50,383 bases of DNA from an uncultured Anaerolineaceae bacterium (GTDB lineage Bacteria; Chloroflexota; Anaerolineae; Anaerolineales; Anaerolineaceae), in contig CAKMKJ010000054.1 in NCBI GenBank assembly GCA_927443345.1, positions 1-50,383 on the forward strand, read 5' to 3'. The position numbers were made by a program, and so were the translations under genes. The notes beneath the pieces are model-generated. The model saw only the letters and a list, made by a program, of their open reading frames with translations. It was not told where the DNA came from and searched no databases. Shown in pieces: positions 16,730 to 25,700 of the stretch (within the stretch, counting starts at the first letter, position 1; each line of letters opens with the position of its first letter).

Positions 16730-17563
16730 ATGTCTGCAAATTGCGGTTTGTTTTTCAAGGCATATCATATTGACGCCAGGATCACATTACTGTTTCTGCA
16801 TGGCGGCGGCGCGGCAGGCTGGATGTGGCAGCCAGTGGTGGAGCGCTTATCCGAATTCCACTGTCTGGTGCCTGATCTGCCCGAACACGGCGGCAGCATG
16901 CAGATCAAACCGTTTTCGATGGAACTCGCTGCTAATAAAGCTGCCGAGTTGATCCGCGAGCAAGCGCACGGCGGCAAAGCCGTGGTAATTGGGCTGTCAG
17001 AAGGAGCCCAGGTGGCCGTGCAGATGTTGGCAACTTGCCCTGAGGTAATGGAGAAAGCCATTATTTCCTCAGCATTGTTGCTGCCCATGCCGGGAGCGAA
17101 GATGTACTCCTCACGCGGGTTGATCTCGGGGCTCTTCAAAATGTCCGTACCACCTTTTCGCAACAGCGACTGGTGGATCAAGCTGAACATGAAATACGCG
17201 GCGGGTATCCCCGACGCGTTCTATCCGCAGTTCAAAGAAGGTTTTCAAGAGATGACAGAAAGCCAATTCGTAAACCTGATGGTGGCGAATCAGACCTTCC
17301 GCATGCCTGAAGGGATTGAAAACGCCAAAGTGCCTGCGCTGATCCTCTGCGGCAGCCATGAATACAAAGCCATGAAAGACAGCGCCCAAGCCCTTGCTAC
17401 AAAGCTAAGCGGCAGTCAGGTTTATCAGATCAACCTGGGCAAGGGTTCCAGTCTGGCAAGCGAGCACAACTGGGCCATGACCGCTCCACAGGCTTTTGCG
17501 GATACAATCCGCAACTGGCTGAGCGGGCAGCCATTGCCAGAGGAACTTTCAGGTTTGGTATAA
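16730..17563 (+). CDS. Alpha/beta hydrolase, possible thioesterase of an acyl-carrier cassette
   Basis: A 277-residue cytoplasmic hydrolase with the oxyanion motif FLHGGGAAGW near residue 25, nucleophile elbow GLSEG (Ser about 89) and a late catalytic His in SEHNWAM. The usual third acid is not obvious in the CGSHEYKAM strand, where Glu may serve. AAAAAAGGAATTAATCC lies before the start. It is followed 31 bases later by an acyl carrier protein and then an acyl-AMP ligase, so release of an acyl group from the carrier protein is a reasonable inference. Its substrate is unknown. Confidence 0.82.
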   Translation: MSANCGLFFKAYHIDARITLLFLHGGGAAGWMWQPVVERLSEFHCLVPDLPEHGGSMQIKPFSMELAANKAAELIREQAHGGKAVVIGLSEGAQVAVQMLATCPEVMEKAIISSALLLPMPGAKMYSSRGLISGLFKMSVPPFRNSDWWIKLNMKYAAGIPDAFYPQFKEGFQEMTESQFVNLMVANQTFRMPEGIENAKVPALILCGSHEYKAMKDSAQALATKLSGSQVYQINLGKGSSLASEHNWAMTAPQAFADTIRNWLSGQPLPEELSGLV

Positions 17564-17594
17564 TTTGCTCACATTCTTATCACTTGGAGCCTCC

Positions 17595-17843
17595 ATGAAA
17601 GACGAAATCATTCAAAAAACCGGTGCTTATATCGCCTCAACTGTTCTCAAACAACCCAACCGTGTGATTAAAGCGGACCAATTGCTCATCTCTAGCGGAT
17701 TGATCGACTCGTTCAGTTTGGTGGACCTGGCGCTTTTCGTGGAAGACACCTTCAACGTCCATTTGGATGATTCTGAATTGAACAAAGACGTTTTCGATAC
17801 GCTTGAACAACTGGCCGAACTGGTCGCCTCCCGCGCTGCCTAA
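17595..17843 (+). CDS. Acyl carrier protein
   Basis: An 82-residue carrier protein. The phosphopantetheine attachment serine is in GLIDSFSLVDLALFVED (DSF, in place of the more common DSL), followed by the acidic helix and DTLEQLAELV. The ATG at 17595 follows TTGGAGCCTCC, a good ribosome site; a TTG at 17565 would add ten residues and is less likely. It lies between a hydrolase and a fatty-acyl-AMP ligase with four bases before the ligase start. The ligase probably loads it with an activated fatty acid. Confidence 0.9.
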   Translation: MKDEIIQKTGAYIASTVLKQPNRVIKADQLLISSGLIDSFSLVDLALFVEDTFNVHLDDSELNKDVFDTLEQLAELVASRAA

Positions 17844-17847
17844 TAAC

Positions 17848-19524
17848 ATGTCCACTTTTTCTGATCTGCTGCTTGACGCTTACCGTGACTGCCCTGATAA
17901 GGTTTCGATGACCGTTCTGTTGACCGGCCACGAAGACCTACAGGTGACCTATCGCCAATTGGTGGAAGGTGCTGCGGTTTGTGCAAACACCTATGAGCAG
18001 CAAGGGGTTCAACCCGGCGAAGTGGTGGTGCTCATCCTGCAGCACGGACTCGAATTGATCTTTGCCTATTGGGGCGCCATTCTGCACGGTGCCATCCCCT
18101 CCATCATGCCCTTCCTGACCGAAAAGCTGCAGCCTGACCGCTACCGTGCGGATCTTTCCGCACTGGTGGGCATCACCCGGCCAGAGTGCATTGTCACCTA
18201 CCGTGAGTTTGAAGCGGAAGTGAAGGCTGCATTGCCCGAGGCTTCATCCGTGCGCAAACTGATTGTTTCAGATGAACTGGTGCAGCCTGCCAAGATAGAT
18301 ACACAAACCTTCAAAGGGTTGCAGCGAACCGAAAAAGATATCGTGCTGCTGCAGCATTCCTCGGGCACCACCGGTTTGCAAAAGGGTGTGGCACTGGCGC
18401 ACGGCGCGGTGCTGAACCAGTTGGATAGTTACGCTCACGCGCTGCGAATCAACGACAAAGATGTGATCGTAAGCTGGCTGCCGCTCTATCATGACATGGG
18501 GCTGATAGCGGGCTTTTTATTACCCATCCTCAAACGTATTCCGCTGGTGCTGCTCTCTCCCTTTGAGTGGGTGCGATCCCCGGCGAAGTTGATGCAGGCG
18601 GTCAGTAAATACAAGGGTACACTCTCATGGCTGCCGAATTTTGCTTATAACTTCTGCGCCATGAAGACCCGAGACCGCGACCTTGAGGGGATTGATTTAT
18701 CCTCCTGGCGGGCGATTTCGAACTGTTCTGAGCCGATGCGCTACGAAAGCCATCGTGTTTTTCTTGACCGATTTCAGCCTTACGGTTTGCATGAATCCGC
18801 TTTATGTACCTGTTATGCCATGGCGGAAAACGTTTTTGCAGTCACTCAGGGCGGCATTGAAGCTGAAGTTATGATTGATGATATTAACCGCGACGCCATG
18901 CAGAGCAAAAAACTGGCTGTGCCTGCCAGCGTCGATGCGCCTTCTATTAAAATGGTTTCTGCTGGACGCCCCATCCGAAATGTGAAAGTCAAGATAGTGG
19001 ATGAAAGCGGCCTCGACTTGCCTGACCGTCATATTGGTGAGGTTGTCTTGCAATCTGACAGTATGCTGACAGAGTACTATCACCGCCCCGATGCCACTGA
19101 GAATGCGCTCAAGGGTGGTTGGTATTTCACCGGCGATTACGGCTACATGGTGGGCGAAGAAGTGTTTGTCGCCGGGCGCAAAAAAGAAATGATCATCGTG
19201 GCTGGAAAGAATGTGTATCCGATGGACCTGGAAGAACTGGCCATGGAAGTGACGGGGGTTCATGCCGGCAGGGTGGTGGCGTTTGGTATTTTTAATGAGA
19301 CCACGGGTACTGAAGACGTCATCCTTGTGGCTGAGGTGGATACCGAAGATCAGGATGAACGTGATGCGATTGGCGATGCCATCCGTCAGACTGTAACGCG
19401 AGGATCCGCGGTGGCGCTGCGGCACGTCTACCTTGTGGATTCGAAATGGCTGATCAAAACCAGCAGCGGCAAGAATGCCCGCACGGCTAATAAAGAGAAA
19501 TATCTCAGTGAGACTTCTAATTAA
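17848..19524 (+). CDS. Fatty-acyl-AMP ligase (FAAL-like)
   Basis: A 558-residue adenylate-forming enzyme that activates a fatty acid with ATP and passes it to a carrier protein. It has QHSSGTTGLQKGV (ATP loop), SWLPLYHDMGLIAGF (the FAAL/FACL landmark), YFTGDYGYM and GRKKEMIIVAGKNVYP, and the C-terminal catalytic Lys near IKTSSGKNAR. The YHDMGLI box and direct coupling to an acyl carrier protein point to FAAL instead of an acyl-CoA ligase. The start at 17848, four bases after the carrier stop, is preferred. No polyketide or peptide synthase follows, so the cassette may make a simple acylated product. Confidence 0.88.
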   Translation: MSTFSDLLLDAYRDCPDKVSMTVLLTGHEDLQVTYRQLVEGAAVCANTYEQQGVQPGEVVVLILQHGLELIFAYWGAILHGAIPSIMPFLTEKLQPDRYRADLSALVGITRPECIVTYREFEAEVKAALPEASSVRKLIVSDELVQPAKIDTQTFKGLQRTEKDIVLLQHSSGTTGLQKGVALAHGAVLNQLDSYAHALRINDKDVIVSWLPLYHDMGLIAGFLLPILKRIPLVLLSPFEWVRSPAKLMQAVSKYKGTLSWLPNFAYNFCAMKTRDRDLEGIDLSSWRAISNCSEPMRYESHRVFLDRFQPYGLHESALCTCYAMAENVFAVTQGGIEAEVMIDDINRDAMQSKKLAVPASVDAPSIKMVSAGRPIRNVKVKIVDESGLDLPDRHIGEVVLQSDSMLTEYYHRPDATENALKGGWYFTGDYGYMVGEEVFVAGRKKEMIIVAGKNVYPMDLEELAMEVTGVHAGRVVAFGIFNETTGTEDVILVAEVDTEDQDERDAIGDAIRQTVTRGSAVALRHVYLVDSKWLIKTSSGKNARTANKEKYLSETSN

Positions 19525-19752
19525 GAGTCATCAATTGATTATTGAAGATATTCAGGCAAAAGTTTAATTTGTTTGAATTTTTGTAAATTTTACTCTCAGG
19601 TTTCATTGAAATTACCACATTAATGAATTTCTAGCATGTTTTTTGGGGATTTTTCAATAATAATTTACGACACCTTTATATGTAAACCAATAAAGTCCTC
19701 TATAATTGACTAGACTGATGAAATTATAGGTTTATTTAATCGGGGATTATTC

Positions 19753-19771
19753 CATCACAATTGTTGTGATG
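19753..19771. promoter_or_regulatory. Perfect inverted repeat upstream of diguanylate cyclase
   Basis: Eight-base arms CATCACAA/TTGTGATG with a three-base spacer, 26 bases before the start codon. Candidate operator or translational hairpin. The rest of 19525-19752 is AT-rich, with a TATAAT at 19701-19706 but no good -35. Confidence 0.45.
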
Positions 19772-19797
19772 AAAATATCTCAATAAGGCTGCTTTGT

Positions 19798-20814
19798 ATG
19801 AGTATCTATAAAAGTAAAGAAGCTAAAACAGAATTTGCTTCGGCTGAAAGGTTAGATCGGGAAGGCCTGCTTCACCAGTATCATCTTTGGGCTGAACAAC
19901 TTCCGACCTTGCTCATCAGTAATTCAATCCCTGGTTTAATATTAATTTTAAATGAGCAAAGACAAATTGTTTTTTCCAACGATCAATTTACCCAGCTCGG
20001 AAATTATTCCACTTATGAAGATTACCTTGGGTTAAGACCTGGTGAACTTGTAAAATGTGGTCATGCTTTTGAAAATGATCTTGGGTGTGGTACTACTCGT
20101 TTTTGTGCGACTTGCGGCGCGGTTAACGCAATTCTTTCAAGTATCAACGGCAAAAAAGATGTTCAAGAATGCCATATCGAACGCGGAAACGGACAATCAC
20201 CTCTAAATCTTCGAGTGTGGACAACACCAGTGGAATTGAGTGATCAAAATTTTGTGATTTTTTCCGTTCAAGATATTTCCCTTGAAAAAGAAAACGCCAG
20301 GTTATTAGAGCAAGTTCAAAAATTAGCCATCATGGATCCATTAACCGAAATTTTCAATCGCAGAATATTTTTTGATGTAGCCAACCGTGAAATTGTCCGT
20401 TCAATCCGGTACCATAATCCATTCTCAATCTTGATGATTGATCTAGATCATCTCAAACAGATAAACGATACCTACGGACATCCTGCAGGAGATGCAGTGC
20501 TCAAGGAAGCAGTAAAAATTATCAAATCCAATTTACGTGAAATTGATACTTTTGCTCGTTACGGTGGTGATGAGTTTATCGTCATGTTACCCGAAACCGG
20601 GCTGGTTGGGGGACAAAAAGTGGCAGATCGTATTATGGCTGCTGGAGATACATCCATGTATACCTTCAAAGATTTTGAAATTCCAGTAGCGTTTTCTGCC
20701 GGTGTCGCTGAGTTTGAGTTTGATGGTGATCATGATATTGATGATGTCATTTCGCGAGCTGATAAAGAGTTATACATCACTAAAAGTCGAAGAAAACAAG
20801 TTCAATTAGATTAA
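19798..20814 (+). CDS. Diguanylate cyclase with a cysteine-rich PAS domain
   Basis: A 338-residue soluble protein. An N-terminal PAS domain (about 30-160) carries four cysteines (C87, C97, C103, C106) in the pattern C-x9-C-x5-C-x2-C. This suggests a metal, Fe-S, heme or thiol switch. The GGDEF domain (about 175-335) has the intact GGDEF signature at 256-260 and the inhibitory I-site RxxD at 247-250, so it should make cyclic di-GMP and be product-inhibited. It faces a bacteriohemerythrin gene, with a shared hairpin between. Oxygen or redox sensing is a plausible inference. Confidence 0.9.
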   Translation: MSIYKSKEAKTEFASAERLDREGLLHQYHLWAEQLPTLLISNSIPGLILILNEQRQIVFSNDQFTQLGNYSTYEDYLGLRPGELVKCGHAFENDLGCGTTRFCATCGAVNAILSSINGKKDVQECHIERGNGQSPLNLRVWTTPVELSDQNFVIFSVQDISLEKENARLLEQVQKLAIMDPLTEIFNRRIFFDVANREIVRSIRYHNPFSILMIDLDHLKQINDTYGHPAGDAVLKEAVKIIKSNLREIDTFARYGGDEFIVMLPETGLVGGQKVADRIMAAGDTSMYTFKDFEIPVAFSAGVAEFEFDGDHDIDDVISRADKELYITKSRRKQVQLD

Positions 20815-20869
20815 ATGGTAGTTTTCTAATGCCATAGTTGTAATTAACGAATAGTTAATATCAAAAAGT

Positions 20870-20896
20870 TTGCTCTGGGATATCCGGAGCAATTTT
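20870..20896. terminator. Terminator between convergent genes
   Basis: Nine-base stem (20870-20878 with 20884-20892, one G-U pair), five-base loop, followed by TTTT on the plus strand. It sits between the cyclase and hemerythrin 3' ends and may serve both. Confidence 0.6.
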
Positions 20897-20952
20897 GCGG
20901 ATTATTTCACAAATGTGGAAATTCATCTTCAATAGCAATAATTGAGTAATTA

Positions 20953-21360
20953 TTAAAAAACACCATTATTGTTTAAAAAGCGCTTGTACTCTTTGTCCGT
21001 ACCCTGAATGTGTCCCATTAACCAGTCAGCAAGGAACTCTAAAACCTCAGTATTAACTTTTTCATCTGAGGCATGGAATTTTGTTCGAAAATCGTTAATT
21101 TTTTTCTCATATAATCGATGTTCTTGATTATGGATTTCTGAGCCGTAGTACTTAAATTTTGTAAATATTTCTTCTTCTGACTTGAAATGGATCAAGGCGT
21201 ATTGTTCAAGATCTTCTAGTAGTTTCTCGACCTCTTCTTTTGATCCAGAGTCATTAAATATTCCAATTATCCTGTTCAGGTTAGATAATAAATTCTTATG
21301 TTGATCGTCAAATAATTTCACGCCAACAGAATACTCCTCTTTCCATTCTAATTTGTACAT
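20953..21360 (-). CDS. Bacteriohemerythrin
   Basis: A 135-residue single-domain four-helix oxygen carrier with a di-iron site. Every ligand is present: H21, H58-x3-E62, H77-x3-H81 and H117-x4-D122. AGAAGGAG on the minus strand precedes the start. It probably binds oxygen or buffers it for oxygen-sensitive enzymes. It is convergent with the PAS-GGDEF gene and divergent from the aminopeptidase. Confidence 0.93.
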   Translation of the reverse strand: MYKLEWKEEYSVGVKLFDDQHKNLLSNLNRIIGIFNDSGSKEEVEKLLEDLEQYALIHFKSEEEIFTKFKYYGSEIHNQEHRLYEKKINDFRTKFHASDEKVNTEVLEFLADWLMGHIQGTDKEYKRFLNNNGVF

Positions 21361-21460
21361 TTTTTACTCCTTCTCAACTTGGGACCTGGTAAAAAAATGA
21401 ATTTATTTTTAATGAAAGCAAACAAACTCGATATTTTTCTTTAACGGTTATTCTAATCAT

Positions 21461-21489
21461 TTGCGTGACTTTAGGGAAGCTCTTATAAT
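21461..21489 (+). promoter_or_regulatory. Promoter for the M29 aminopeptidase
   Basis: TTGCGT at 21461-21466, a 17-base spacer, and a perfect TATAAT at 21484-21489, 38 bases before the start codon. The -35 is a weaker match. Confidence 0.6.
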
Positions 21490-21527
21490 TATGACATAAC
21501 TTATTCCAAACTGGGAGATAAAACTTC

Positions 21528-22634
21528 ATGGCCGATCAACGTGTTGAAAAACTGGCTGATTTAATGGTTAATTACTCATTGGGTGTCAAACAGAATGAGA
21601 AAGTTTTGATTCGTGCACATACTGTTGCTGAACCATTAATCAAAGAAATCAATAAAAAAATCCTCAAAGCCGGGGGGCACCCTTTTATACTGTTGGAATT
21701 CCCGGGTATTGAAGGCGATCTGGTAAGATTTGGTAATGATGACCAGATCGAATATATTCATGAACCGATGAAAGTGCTTTATGGCACATATGACTGCCTT
21801 ATCCGCATTATTGCAGATGACAACACCCGTGCTTTGGCCAATGTGGATGCTGACAAGATGACCCAATATGCCAAGGCGCGCGGTCCACTTATGAAAACCT
21901 ACATGGATCGTGCTGCGCGGGGCGATTTGCGTTGGGTGTTAACGGCTTTTCCGACCAAGGCATTTGCACAGGATGCCGACATGAGTCTGGAAGAGTACGA
22001 AGATTTTGTCTACGGTGCCTGTATGCCCGATCAAAACGACCCGGTAGGCTATTGGAAACGTTTCTCTGAGAAACAAGCTCGGTTGGTCAACTGGTTGAAG
22101 GGTAAGAAAAATGTCCATCTGATCAGCAAGGATACTGACTTACGCTTAAGTATTGAAGGGCGAACTTTCATTAATTGTGATGGCAGGATGAATGTGCCTG
22201 ACGGCGAAATCTTTACTGGTCCGGTGGAAGATAGCATGGAAGGTCATGTCAGCTTTTCTTATCCCACCATTTATAGCACTCGTGAAGTCACCGGCGTGCA
22301 GCTTGATTTTATCAAGGGCAAAGTCGTTAAAGCATCCGCCTCGAAAAATGAAGAGTTTTTACTCAAGACGCTCGATACTGATGAAGGCAGCCGCTATGTG
22401 GGTGAATTTGCTATTGGCACAAACGAAGGTATTCAAAAATTTACCCGTCAGATCCTCTTTGACGAAAAAATTGGCGGCTCCTTCCACATGGCGCTCGGCA
22501 AGGGCTATCCTGAATCGGGCAGCAAGGCCAATTCAGCCATCCACTGGGATATGATCTGCGACATGCGCGACGGCCAGATCTGGGTGGATGATGAATTGTT
22601 TTATGAGAATGGCAAGTTCATGATGGAAGGGTGA
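21528..22634 (+). CDS. M29 family aminopeptidase (AmpS/aminopeptidase T-like)
   Basis: A 368-residue cytoplasmic metallopeptidase of family M29, which removes N-terminal residues from peptides. The C-terminal active region includes FINCDGRMNVPDGEIFTGPVEDS with its metal-ligand Glu, EFAIGTNEGI, and HMALGKGYPESGSKANSAIHWDMI with the His, Tyr and His-x-Asp metal and catalytic residues. GGGAG about ten bases before the start serves as ribosome site. It appears to be monocistronic, with its own promoter, and is followed by a small hairpin at 22648-22678. Confidence 0.93.
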   Translation: MADQRVEKLADLMVNYSLGVKQNEKVLIRAHTVAEPLIKEINKKILKAGGHPFILLEFPGIEGDLVRFGNDDQIEYIHEPMKVLYGTYDCLIRIIADDNTRALANVDADKMTQYAKARGPLMKTYMDRAARGDLRWVLTAFPTKAFAQDADMSLEEYEDFVYGACMPDQNDPVGYWKRFSEKQARLVNWLKGKKNVHLISKDTDLRLSIEGRTFINCDGRMNVPDGEIFTGPVEDSMEGHVSFSYPTIYSTREVTGVQLDFIKGKVVKASASKNEEFLLKTLDTDEGSRYVGEFAIGTNEGIQKFTRQILFDEKIGGSFHMALGKGYPESGSKANSAIHWDMICDMRDGQIWVDDELFYENGKFMMEG

Positions 22635-22647
22635 TAAATAGCATTCG

Positions 22648-22678
22648 TTACCTGACTGCTATTGATCAATAGAGGTAA
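22648..22678. repeat. Nested palindrome after the aminopeptidase
   Basis: A perfect 14-base palindrome CTATTGATCAATAG (22659-22672) is flanked by TTACCT and AGGTAA arms (22648-22653 and 22673-22678). No T run follows. It may be an operator for the next gene or a weak terminator. Confidence 0.35.
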
Positions 22679-22798
22679 TATGGGAAAAGTTATTACTTTT
22701 TTACAGTATATTCTATTTTTGAAGGTACAATTAATTGATTGGTTAGCCGTTTTTTGTTTATAAAGGAAGAGTAAAAAATATTGGTTGTGGAGAAATGC

Positions 22799-25700
22799 AT
22801 GAAAATCAACTTTGTTTGGGTCTTGAAAGTATTATTGGCGATTGGTTTCATATTTGGCCTTTTGGCTCAAACATCTATTTCAATCGTAAAAGCCCAAGAC
22901 ACCTCCTTTCCTGCTCAGGTAAATAATTTCTTCACACCTACAACCATTGGTTCGGGTGGTACCTCTGTTTTTACAATTACTATTACCAATCCTAATGGTT
23001 TTCCATTAACACTTTCTACGATTCCAGCAGGGATTTCTAATACATTACCATCCGGTGTAACATTTGCCAGCCCGGCGAATGCGGCAACAACTTGTGTTGG
23101 TGGTTCTGTTAGTACTTTTGGAAACACCATTTCATTAATTGGCGGAACAGTTCCAGCGGCTGGCACTGGTTTCGGTATTTGTTCAATAACAGTAAATGTT
23201 ACATCAACGACCCCAAACACTTATTACAATACGATAGACGCACTTGCATTAAAAGCCACTGATCCGACTGGCACAATAAGTATTACCAATCAAACGCCCT
23301 CTTCATCAAATTTGGTAGTGAGTGCGATTACACCTCCAAGCCTCAGCAAAAGTTTTTCCAGTAACACACGTTGGGTGGGTCAGAATTCCACGTTAACCAT
23401 CCGAATTCGAAATAATGATCTTAATTATGACTTGACTCAAGTGAGTCTTACAGATAACTTGCCGACAAACGTGAAAATTGCTGGCACACCAACTGTTACA
23501 ATTTCTGCAAATTGCGGAGCGCCAACCATTACTGCTTCTGCAGGAAGTTCATTCATTACGGTTAGTAACGCAACAATCCCCAAGAACACTTTTTGTGATA
23601 TTGGTGTCAATGTTACTTCTGATACAGCCGGTGTTTATTTAAATTCGATTCCCGCAAGAGCGATCACGACGCAACAGGGTGTTACAAATAGTTCGGCTGC
23701 CTCTGCACCGATAAATTTTCAATCCATCGGAATGACAAAATCATTTGCAGTTGCTAATATGGTTGTGGGGGGCACAACAACCATGAGCATTTTAATGCAG
23801 AACCCCACCTCCTCACCTTATACTTCAGTTACTTTTACAGACACAATGCCTAGTGGACTAACCGTTGTTTCTTCAGATTCTTCACAATGCGGTGGAACAG
23901 TAACAATTGGTTCCGGTGGACAGTCACTATCTTTTAGTGGAGGAACAATTCCAGCCGGAAGTACTACAACTCCTGGGGCGTGTACCATCACCGCCACTGT
24001 AACAGGCTCCATTGCAGGGTCTTTCACCAACACGATTCCGGCTAATTCGATTACGACAGACACATCAGGTGTGACTAACGTGACTGATGTTTCATCAAAC
24101 ATCACAATATATAATCCTGGTGCTGGAATAACAAGCCGATCAAAGGCTTTTAGTCCAGCGACCATTAAAGTCGATGGAATTTCTACATTAACTATTAGAG
24201 TAAGAGCACCTGCAGATACTCAATTGACTGGTTTTTCAATAAGTGATTCTTTACCAATTGGGGTGCGAGTCGCAGATGTTCCCGCAGCATCAAAGGGGAC
24301 CAACTGCCAGGGAGGAGTTTTTAGTCCCTCGGCTGGAGACATACTTTTAACGTATTCTGGAGGTACTATTCCGGCTGGGCAGGAATGTGTACTGACGGTT
24401 AATGTGACTTCAAGTACTAAAGGTGTTTTTACCAACACAATTTCACCGGCAAATATCTCAAATGATCAAGGCAGGAATATTACCAGTAGTTTTTCTGCAA
24501 ACCTGACAGTAAGCGGTTTGTCAGTTAGTAAGGCGTTTTTTCCACCAACCGTTGATATCAATGGTATATCCACTTTTACTGTAACTCTAACAAACACGAA
24601 TAGTAATTATCTTGAAAATGTAAGTTTTCTTGATACATTACCAACTAATATCGTAGTTGCTTCGACCCCCAATGTTCGTTCTACATGTGGTTTGGGCGTT
24701 GATGTTTCCAGTGGGACTAGTGTCAGCTTAAGTGGAGGGATAATTCCAGCACAGGTGGGCAGTGTGCCAGGAGTATGCAGAATTGATGTGGATGTAAAGG
24801 GGGTGACAATTGGAGCAATGACAAATACTATTGCTTCAGGGGCTGTCACTGGCACGATTCACGGAACTTCACCTGAGGTAGTCGTCAGCAACCCATCAGC
24901 CGCAACAGCACCAATCACAGTGGCTGATCTTACCATAGGAGTGGTCAAAGAGTTTGCTGTGCCTGGCCAAGTCAACATGGGTTCTTCGTCAAAAATGACA
25001 GTGACTTTGACTAATCCAAATAATGCTCAATTGGTTGGAATTGGTTTCACAGACAACCTACCAACCATTTCCGAACCTACCGTTGGCCGCTTATTAGTGG
25101 CAGATCCGGCAAATGCTTCAACGGGCAATTGTGGTGGTGCTTTATCAATTGCACCTGACCGATTTTCTTTCACTTTTAGCGGCGGAAGTCTGGCCGCAAA
25201 TTCTACTTGTTCGCTTTCCATTGACATCACCTCCAATGTGAGGGATGGGTTAACCAACACAATCCCGGCTAACGCGGTGACTTCAACCAATGGTGCCTCA
25301 AATCCTTTATCTGCTGTTGCAACATTAAATAACATCCCAGGCGCGGTAGTGTTAAAAAAATTCCTGACGAATCCGATGGGTACCGGTTCTCAAACCACGA
25401 TGCAAATATCAATTCAAAATGTAGCGAATTTCGCGCTTACCCAGGTTGGTTTACTTGATATTCTGCCCTTAGGATTGGTGCCGGTGAATATTCCTTTAAG
25501 CCTTGGTGAGCAATCGCAATGCGGCGGCATAATGGCTTATGATGTAGACACTCGTAGGCTGACTCTTACAGGAGGCGCATTAGGCGCTGCATCTACTTGT
25601 ACTATCCAGATCGCAGTGACTTCTTCAAGTGCCGGGTCTTATCAAAACTGCATTCAAGCAGGGGCTTTGACCAACACTGAAGGGGCAACCAATGACCTTA

